In this document: positions 7,611 to 12,277 of the stretch, piece by piece
Layout: every line of letters starts with the position of its first letter
Numbering within the stretch: the first letter of the stretch is position 1
Assembly: GCA_001303225.1 (NCBI GenBank)
Contig: LJNI01000097.1
Coordinates: 1-12,277 of the forward strand
DNA length: 12,277 bases
Direction of reading: 5' to 3'
Source of the DNA: a candidate division TA06 bacterium DG_78
GTDB lineage: Bacteria; Hydrothermota; Tepidihabitantia; SM23-42
Made by a program: the position numbers and the translations under genes
The notes under the pieces: model-generated
Database searches by the model: none
What the model was told of the DNA's origin: nothing
Seen by the model: the letters and a program-made list of their open reading frames with translations, nothing else

Positions 7611-7638
7611 TTGACAGTGCACAGTAATTTGGTACAAT
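7611..7638 (+). promoter_or_regulatory. Strong sigma70-type promoter for glutamate dehydrogenase
   Basis: A perfect TTGACA (7611-7616) and TACAAT (7633-7638, 5 of 6) are 16 bp apart. The predicted start near 7645 leaves a leader of about 30 nt containing AGGAGG (7663-7668), six bases before the TTG start codon. It is divergent from the V-ATPase promoter; about 62 bp lie between the two -35 elements. Confidence 0.8.
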
Positions 7639-7674
7639 AGCAAGCACACGCAAGAGAGCGAGAGGAGGTTTGCA

Positions 7675-8949
7675 TTGGAAAACACACCTAAAAAACAATC
7701 TAATGTGTACGTAAATGTTACGAAACAGTTTAATAAAGCAGCAGATTTAATGAAACTTGATCCAGAAATCCGTAAGATATTAGCAAAGACTACCAATGAG
7801 ATCACGGTTAATTTCCCGGTCAAAATGGATGATGGTCGGATTGAAATGTTCACTGGCTACCGAGTCCAGCACAACAACGTATTGGGTCCGTATAAAGGTG
7901 GACTCAGGTACCATCCTGCAGTCGATATCGATGAGGTGCGAGCACTCGCAACCTGGATGACGTGGAAGTCAGCAATCATCAATATTCCATTTGGTGGTGC
8001 AAAAGGTGGGATATGTTTCGACCCACAGAGGTATTCGGCTGCTGAGATTCAACGGATAACCCGTCGCTTTACCTTTGCCCTTGGGTGTAATATTGGTCCA
8101 GAGTATGATATCCCTGCACCAGATGTCAACACAAATGCACAGATTATGGCATGGATTCTCGATACATACGTATCGACACAGCCACCACATGAACGACAGG
8201 CATGTACCCACGTGATTACAGGAAAACCAGTAGAAGCTGGTGGAAGCTTGGGTCGGGATAAGGCAACTGGCCAGGGAGTTGTCTACACGATCGAGGAGTG
8301 GGCAAAGGATAAGAAGTTCAATTTAAAAGGCGCTACCTATTTTGTACAGGGGTTTGGTAATGTCGGCTCCTGGGCGAGTATTCTCATGAAGCAACATGGT
8401 TCGAAGCTCATTGCTGTTGAAGACGTAACTGGCGCGATTTCCCATCATGATGGAATAGACCCGGATGACCTTAATGCATATGTTCTCGAGACCGGTGGTG
8501 TTGCCAAATATTCCAGAGCAAAACCACTTGATCATAAATCCTTCATGAGCACCGAAGCGGATATTTTTATACCAGCTGCACTGGAGAATCAAATCACTAA
8601 AGAGACAGCGTTTCTGCTCAATGTCATACTGGTCGCAGAAGGTGCTAATGGCCCAACCGATATCGAGGGAGATGAGATACTGCAAGAGAGAAAAATTGAT
8701 ATACTCCCTGATATCCTCTGCAATGCGGGTGGTGTCGTCGTGAGCTATTTCGAGTGGCTTCAGAACAAACGGAGCGAATTCTGGGATCTCGAAGAGGTAG
8801 ATAGTAAACTGCGTAAATTATTGGTTAATGCCTATATGCGCGTTCGAGATACTGCAGAAAAATATAAAACAGACTGGAGAACCGCTGCCTATATTGTCGC
8901 TCTGATGAGGCTTGAGAAAGTTTACAAAGAGCGTGGCATTTTTCCGTAA
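7675..8949 (+). CDS. gdhA: Glutamate dehydrogenase (Glu/Leu/Phe/Val family)
   Basis: This 424-aa cytosolic enzyme matches the hexameric GDH family, which interconverts glutamate and 2-oxoglutarate plus ammonia using NAD(P). The substrate domain shows VQHNNVLGPYKGGLRYHP (64-81, K74), MTWKSA (95-100, K98), catalytic Lys110 in PFGGAKGG (105-112) and catalytic Asp150 in PAPD. The nucleotide domain has the Rossmann motif GFGNVG (226-231), followed by LIAVEDVTGAI (245-255), and later AEGANGPT and CNAGGVVVSYFEW. The acidic E249-D250 after the second strand would suit NAD, but the cofactor cannot be fixed from this. It starts at TTG (7675-7677), fixed by AGGAGG six bases upstream, and has its own strong promoter. 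Length and motifs are complete. It is the only nitrogen-metabolism gene in the window and is probably monocistronic, with a hairpin downstream. Confidence 0.96.
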   Translation: MENTPKKQSNVYVNVTKQFNKAADLMKLDPEIRKILAKTTNEITVNFPVKMDDGRIEMFTGYRVQHNNVLGPYKGGLRYHPAVDIDEVRALATWMTWKSAIINIPFGGAKGGICFDPQRYSAAEIQRITRRFTFALGCNIGPEYDIPAPDVNTNAQIMAWILDTYVSTQPPHERQACTHVITGKPVEAGGSLGRDKATGQGVVYTIEEWAKDKKFNLKGATYFVQGFGNVGSWASILMKQHGSKLIAVEDVTGAISHHDGIDPDDLNAYVLETGGVAKYSRAKPLDHKSFMSTEADIFIPAALENQITKETAFLLNVILVAEGANGPTDIEGDEILQERKIDILPDILCNAGGVVVSYFEWLQNKRSEFWDLEEVDSKLRKLLVNAYMRVRDTAEKYKTDWRTAAYIVALMRLEKVYKERGIFP

Positions 8950-8982
8950 AAACATAACTGTAGCGTACGAAAAAGTTAGGGT

Positions 8983-9008
8983 AGAGATATTCTAAATCGA
9001 ATATCTCT
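8983..9008 (+). terminator. Perfect 10-bp hairpin downstream of gdhA
   Basis: AGAGATATTC (8983-8992), loop TAAATC, and GAATATCTCT (8999-9008) form a perfect stem 34 bases after the gdhA stop. It is AT-rich and lacks a following T-run, so an intrinsic terminator is only tentative. It could instead protect the 3' end or act as a binding site ahead of the next gene. Confidence 0.4.
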
Positions 9009-9048
9009 GTGCAATGGGGTATTTCTGGATAATGAGTAGCTTGAGCAC

Positions 9049-9786
9049 ATGAATCATAAAGAGCGCATCACAATAGCCAAGGCACTCACAAAAAAGATAG
9101 TCAGAAAATACGGTAAAGATATCTATGGAATAGTCATCTACGGCTCAGTAGCCAAAAATGAAGATCGCCGGTATTCGGATTTGGAAATGTACGTTGTTAC
9201 CAAAAAAAAATTGAAGGTGAAAGAAGTTAAGTACGTATATAGAGGAATGAATATTGAAGTGTCGTATATTCCGGCACGAGAAATGCTTCGCAATGCGAAA
9301 ACCATTTCACTCAACTGGCCAATAGCAACAGATTTTTACCGTAGTTATCTCATTCTCTATGAGAAAGGTGACTGGTTTCAAAAATTACGAAGGGCGGTTG
9401 CGTCACAAAACCCGCGTGATTTTAAAAGAGCGATACAGAAATACCTCGTATGGTTCTATGAATTGATGGCGAAAATCAAGAATGCTTATCGATACAAAGA
9501 TAATTATTCATTTTTATGGCTTGCAGCATTTTTGGGTTGGGAATCAATCATCTTTCTCGGTTTGGTCAATCGAAAGTACTATAAGAGCGAGAGGGATGTT
9601 TTTACATCAGTAATGAATTTTCCCATACGTCCAAAAAATTATCAGCGTCTCTTAGAAACAGTTTGCCATTTTTCAGTTAAGGACAAGAAAAAAATCTATC
9701 ACGCAACACTGAAGCTTTTTGCTGAGCTGCAATGGATTGCGCGTGAACGAGGAATTAGTGTAGAAGAAAATAAATTGTTTGTATAA
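9049..9786 (+). CDS. Nucleotidyltransferase, kanamycin nucleotidyltransferase ANT(4')-like
   Basis: This 245-aa protein has the polymerase-beta-type nucleotidyltransferase core: IYGSVAKNEDRRYSDLEMYV (30-49) gives G32-S33 and the metal ligands D44 and E46, with a third acidic residue, E70, in MNIEVSY. Compared from memory with staphylococcal ANT(4') (KNTase), similarity runs end to end: the opening ERMKIVHEIKERIL/KYG, the SDIEM motif, VEV, the SDWPLT region (LNWPIA, 88-93) and the C-terminal helix ending near ERHGY (ERGIS, 233-237). The KNTase catalytic base Glu145 and Lys149 align with E138 and K142 without gaps. The family transfers AMP from ATP to the 4'-hydroxyl of aminoglycosides. An intrinsic chromosomal enzyme with another hydroxyl substrate is equally possible. 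The ATG at 9049 has only a weak upstream binding site (TTGAG). It is followed after 24 nt by an exported protein gene with no obvious functional link. Confidence 0.82.
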   Translation: MNHKERITIAKALTKKIVRKYGKDIYGIVIYGSVAKNEDRRYSDLEMYVVTKKKLKVKEVKYVYRGMNIEVSYIPAREMLRNAKTISLNWPIATDFYRSYLILYEKGDWFQKLRRAVASQNPRDFKRAIQKYLVWFYELMAKIKNAYRYKDNYSFLWLAAFLGWESIIFLGLVNRKYYKSERDVFTSVMNFPIRPKNYQRLLETVCHFSVKDKKKIYHATLKLFAELQWIARERGISVEENKLFV

Positions 9787-9810
9787 ATTTTTTGATCAAG
9801 AGGAGGCTTT

Positions 9811-11376
9811 ATGAAAATGTGGATAGTAGTGGCGTGTATGATTACGCTCGGAGTCGCACAGAATATGCTGCAGAATCCAGGGTTTGAATCGTGGTCTGGT
9901 GGCATGCCTGATTATTGGTTTAAGGACGATTCAATTGCTATTTTTCAAGAAGATGTCATTATCCACGGTGGGAATTTCAGTGCTAAAGATAGTTTGTTTA
10001 CCCAAACGCAAGAAGAAGCAGATTTCTGGCAAGGGACCTACGGTATTCAACCCAGTACATACTATACGTGCTCTTTCTGGATCCTCGATAATGATCCTGC
10101 TGGCAGGGTACGTGCTGGTTTTTGGTGGTTTCCGAGTGGTTCATCATGGCCTAATCAGTATTCAGTAGACTCCGCCAGCTGGCAAGAATGGTATGTCGAT
10201 ACCCTTTTATCGCCTGCTAATTCTGAGTCGGTAACTGTTTTTCTGAGAGCCTATGATGTGTCTGCAAACTGGGATGGTGATGCAATATTTTACATCGATG
10301 ATGTATTTTTCGGTCCGACGACAACACCTCAGCCGCCAGTAATCAATCGGGTCTGGCATAAGCCAATCAATCCAGCGGCAGGCGTGAGTGAGAATATCTA
10401 TGCCAAGGCGACTGATTCTGATGGCACAATCGATGCTGATACCTTATACTATGGAGTCAATAACCTCGCCACGCCAATTAAATTATCACACACTTCAGTG
10501 AGCAATGATACTTTTTCGTATCAGATTCCTGGTCAGGCAGATGGTGACACGGTCTTTTATTTTCTGCAGTTTGTTGACAACGATGCCCTCGAGACATTCT
10601 CTGATACCCATGCCTACTATGTCGGTGAGCTTGACATTTACATAAATGAAATTCTCTATGATACTGATGGTTCAGATGCAGGCTGTTTTATTGAGCTGTA
10701 TGGTCTAGGTGATATGAGCCTCAGTGGATTTTTACTCATTGGTGTAAATGGTTATAATGGTCAGGAGTATCAACCAATCGATCTCTCGGGGTATACAATT
10801 CCTGCTGATGGTTTCCTTGTCATTGCTCAGGATGCGACTGTGCCTAATTATGATTTAATTTCTGACTCTGCTGATTATCAGAACGGTGGTTCTCCGGGAT
10901 CTCCAAGTGGTGATAATGTTGAATTACGCTTTAATAACATCGTGATTGATGCATTAGGGTATGGTGACCTGGGCAGTTTTGTCTTTGCTGGCGAGTGGAT
11001 ACCTGCACCAGATGTTGGTCCTGATACGAGCCTTGGTCGTTATCCAGATGGCAATGATACTGATAATAATTACAGTGATTTTCTCCTCTATGCAGCACCT
11101 ACGCCTGGGTTACCAAATCCAGATATTGGTATTTCAGAAACGAACAGCATAGTGACTACAGTACCCATGATAATAAACCCTGTTGTTTCTGGTGTGCAGT
11201 TTACGTCGATTATCGAGGGTACTGTATTTTATCCAATTACCGTATACAACGTACTCGGTCGGGTAGTAGTCACCATAACCAAACCCACTACGACACTCGA
11301 TATACCAACAGGTATTTACTTTTTAAGATTAAATAGTATTGAAAAGGGTAGTGCAAAACTTATCGTTGTAAGATAG
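9811..11376 (+). CDS. Exported multidomain protein with lamin-tail and C-terminal sorting domains
   Basis: This 521-aa protein has a signal peptide (MKMWIVVACMITLGVAQ, cleavage near residue 16-17). Then come a carbohydrate-binding-like beta-sandwich (about 19-168: NMLQNPGFESWSG at the start and IFYIDDVFFGP at the end, typical of CBM4/9-like folds), an Ig-like segment (about 175-272, PPVINRV to FVDND) and a lamin-tail domain (about 274-430: IYINEILYD, FIELYG, LSGFLLIGVNG, LSGYTIPADGFLVIAQD). It ends with a Por/type IX-like sorting domain (about 440-521: TVYNVLGRVV, then TGIYFLRL, ending KLIVVR). Such C-terminal domains direct export across the outer membrane and surface attachment in FCB-type bacteria. 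No catalytic motif is visible; binding or adhesion is the likely role. AGGAGG precedes the ATG by five bases. The protein is acidic and Asp/Tyr/Ser-rich, unlike the Lys-rich cytosolic neighbours. Confidence 0.85.
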   Translation: MKMWIVVACMITLGVAQNMLQNPGFESWSGGMPDYWFKDDSIAIFQEDVIIHGGNFSAKDSLFTQTQEEADFWQGTYGIQPSTYYTCSFWILDNDPAGRVRAGFWWFPSGSSWPNQYSVDSASWQEWYVDTLLSPANSESVTVFLRAYDVSANWDGDAIFYIDDVFFGPTTTPQPPVINRVWHKPINPAAGVSENIYAKATDSDGTIDADTLYYGVNNLATPIKLSHTSVSNDTFSYQIPGQADGDTVFYFLQFVDNDALETFSDTHAYYVGELDIYINEILYDTDGSDAGCFIELYGLGDMSLSGFLLIGVNGYNGQEYQPIDLSGYTIPADGFLVIAQDATVPNYDLISDSADYQNGGSPGSPSGDNVELRFNNIVIDALGYGDLGSFVFAGEWIPAPDVGPDTSLGRYPDGNDTDNNYSDFLLYAAPTPGLPNPDIGISETNSIVTTVPMIINPVVSGVQFTSIIEGTVFYPITVYNVLGRVVVTITKPTTTLDIPTGIYFLRLNSIEKGSAKLIVVR

Positions 11377-11479
11377 CTTTTGATAACATCGACTGCAGTG
11401 ATAAAATAGATAATTTACAGTTACAGGTTTAAAAGTTTACGTCTGTCCCCATGAGGAGGAGAACAAATTTCACACTTTT

Positions 11480-11508
11480 TTCACGTTTGTGCAATATTAT
11501 GATATAGT
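11480..11508 (+). promoter_or_regulatory. Tentative promoter for the Asp-box protein gene
   Basis: TTCACG (11480-11485, 4 of 6) and TATAGT (11503-11508, 5 of 6) are 17 bp apart, directly upstream of the GGAGGG binding site (11515-11520). An overlapping TATGAT (11498-11503) is an alternative -10. The rest of the gap 11377-11479 shows a palindromic ACTGCAGT, a short TTACAG direct repeat and an orphan GAGGAGG at 11453, but nothing I can assign. Confidence 0.35.
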
Positions 11509-11524
11509 GAGATAGGAGGGAATT

Positions 11525-12277
11525 ATGCAACGATTAGTTATCATACTTGCTGCATTAGTATGTGTTGTCAGCGCTCAGGACCATTGGGATGTGGTTGGTT
11601 TTACAGGTCGAAATGTCTATTCCATCGCACAACACCCCCAAGACACGAGCATCATGCTCATTTCAATTGCCGATTCAATCTACCGGAGTTCCGATGGTGG
11701 TCATTCGTGGTCCTGTGTTGCTACCTATTGGCCCCTGCCGGTCAATTGTTTGCTGTTCAATCCTGTACACGGTGACACTGCGTACGCCGTGATTGGAAAT
11801 GGTTCATTTAGTGATGGTATTTATCAATCAACAGACGGAGGAAATACGTGGGATATTCTCGCATGGTTTTATATCCCCAGATGCATGACAGTTACAGAAT
11901 CTGAAGTCATGCTCGTTGGTTGCGATAGCTTTGGCATTTATAAAAGCGAGGATGGTGGTATGTCATGGGATCCATGGAATGAGGGACTCACAAATTTGCA
12001 TATCTATGCACTCGACTATTGCAGTCCGTTCGATACATTCCCTTATTTCTTTGCTGGCACTGCCCAAGGATTATTTTACCGACATTATAATGGGTGGTCA
12101 CAGGCAAGCGGAATAGCGAGTAATGTCCGAGTATCATCACTATCGTATCATAAAACAGATGAGCTTGGCTTTACCACGGTAACTGGTGGTTCCTTATCAG
12201 ATGGTATGTACCGGTCAACTGACTTTGGACAGAACTGGCAGGTTGGTGATTATTGGTTATACGCAAGTTATGTGGCA
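11525..12277 (+). CDS. Exported Asp-box (BNR-type) beta-propeller protein, N-terminal part
   Basis: The frame is open from the ATG at 11525 to the window end (251 codons, no stop), so the gene is truncated only by the window. A signal peptide MQRLVIILAALVCVVSA precedes a probable cleavage before QDHW. Four Asp-box motifs (S-x-D-x-G-x-x-W) follow: SSDGGHSW (55-62), STDGGNTW (102-109), SEDGGMSW (141-148) and STDFGQNW (231-238), each after a Y-[RKQ]-S strand, as in sialidase/BNR, VPS10 and photosynthesis-stability-factor-like propellers. The 90-residue gap between the third and fourth suggests an intervening blade with a decayed box near FYRHYNGWSQ (184-193). No sialidase catalytic residues are evident. 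In FCB-like genomes such proteins often end in a sorting domain like that of the upstream gene; that end is outside the window. GGAGGG four bases before the ATG supports the start. Confidence 0.85.
   Translation, partial: MQRLVIILAALVCVVSAQDHWDVVGFTGRNVYSIAQHPQDTSIMLISIADSIYRSSDGGHSWSCVATYWPLPVNCLLFNPVHGDTAYAVIGNGSFSDGIYQSTDGGNTWDILAWFYIPRCMTVTESEVMLVGCDSFGIYKSEDGGMSWDPWNEGLTNLHIYALDYCSPFDTFPYFFAGTAQGLFYRHYNGWSQASGIASNVRVSSLSYHKTDELGFTTVTGGSLSDGMYRSTDFGQNWQVGDYWLYASYVA

Noticed and set aside
7545..7853. Minus-strand open frame across the divergent promoter region
   Set aside because: It overlaps both promoters and the start of gdhA on the opposite strand, and has no recognisable protein features.
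8323..8685. 120-codon antisense frame inside gdhA
   Set aside because: It is a shadow of the strongly conserved glutamate dehydrogenase frame.
11451..11507. 18-codon frame starting ATGAGGAGG upstream of the Asp-box protein gene
   Set aside because: It begins on the GAGGAGG itself, has no binding site upstream, encodes nothing recognisable and overlaps the likely promoter.
11560..12116. Out-of-frame open frames within the Asp-box gene
   Set aside because: The frame from 11525 has a signal peptide, a good ribosome binding site and four Asp-boxes, so the others are shadows.

Overview
The window reads as a stretch of bacterial chromosome, AT-leaning, with tightly packed genes and no sign of phage, plasmid, transposase or CRISPR. 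Bacterial markers are Lgt (lipoprotein maturation), ComF and class II fructose-bisphosphate aldolase. The rotary ATPase is of the V/A type. The two right-hand proteins are exported; one ends in a Por/type IX-like C-terminal sorting domain and the other carries Asp-box repeats. That mix suits a candidate phylum near the FCB group. Candidate division WOR-3 is my best guess, by inference only; no rRNA or other phylogenetic marker is present. Most genes have a strong AGGAGG ribosome binding site, and TTG and GTG starts are used.

Layout. Minus strand, left part: the first 48 codons of a class II aldolase (1-146, running off the window), then a 278-base gap holding a perfect 16-bp inverted repeat, a tandem heptamer repeat and a likely aldolase promoter. 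From 425 to 7515 all genes lie on the minus strand. In transcription order they are a coiled-coil V-ATPase H/G stalk subunit, subunit I, subunit K (ring), subunit E, a divergent EF-G-like GTPase, lgt and comF. Spacing is tight: 19-nt overlap H/I, 1 nt between K and E, and 4-nt stop/start overlaps EF-G/lgt and lgt/comF. The catalytic V-ATPase subunits A, B, C, D and F are absent, so only the membrane sector and peripheral stalk are encoded here.

The 159-bp region 7516-7674 holds two divergent, near-consensus sigma70-type promoters with 16-bp spacers. The leftward one places its predicted start site on the ATG of the stalk-subunit gene, suggesting a leaderless V-ATPase message. The rightward one drives a glutamate dehydrogenase with a TTG start. 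Beyond that gene are a hairpin, a nucleotidyltransferase closely resembling kanamycin nucleotidyltransferase ANT(4'), a 521-aa exported multidomain protein (carbohydrate-binding-like, Ig-like, lamin-tail, C-terminal sorting domain), and the start of an exported Asp-box beta-propeller cut by the window end.

The most interesting points are the ion-binding signature of the c-ring (sodium-type), the split V-ATPase operon and its leaderless start, the EF-G-like protein with three altered G-motifs, the ANT(4')-like enzyme with catalytic residues intact, and the palindromic/heptameric repeat DNA between comF and the aldolase gene. I found no wholly new multigene system.
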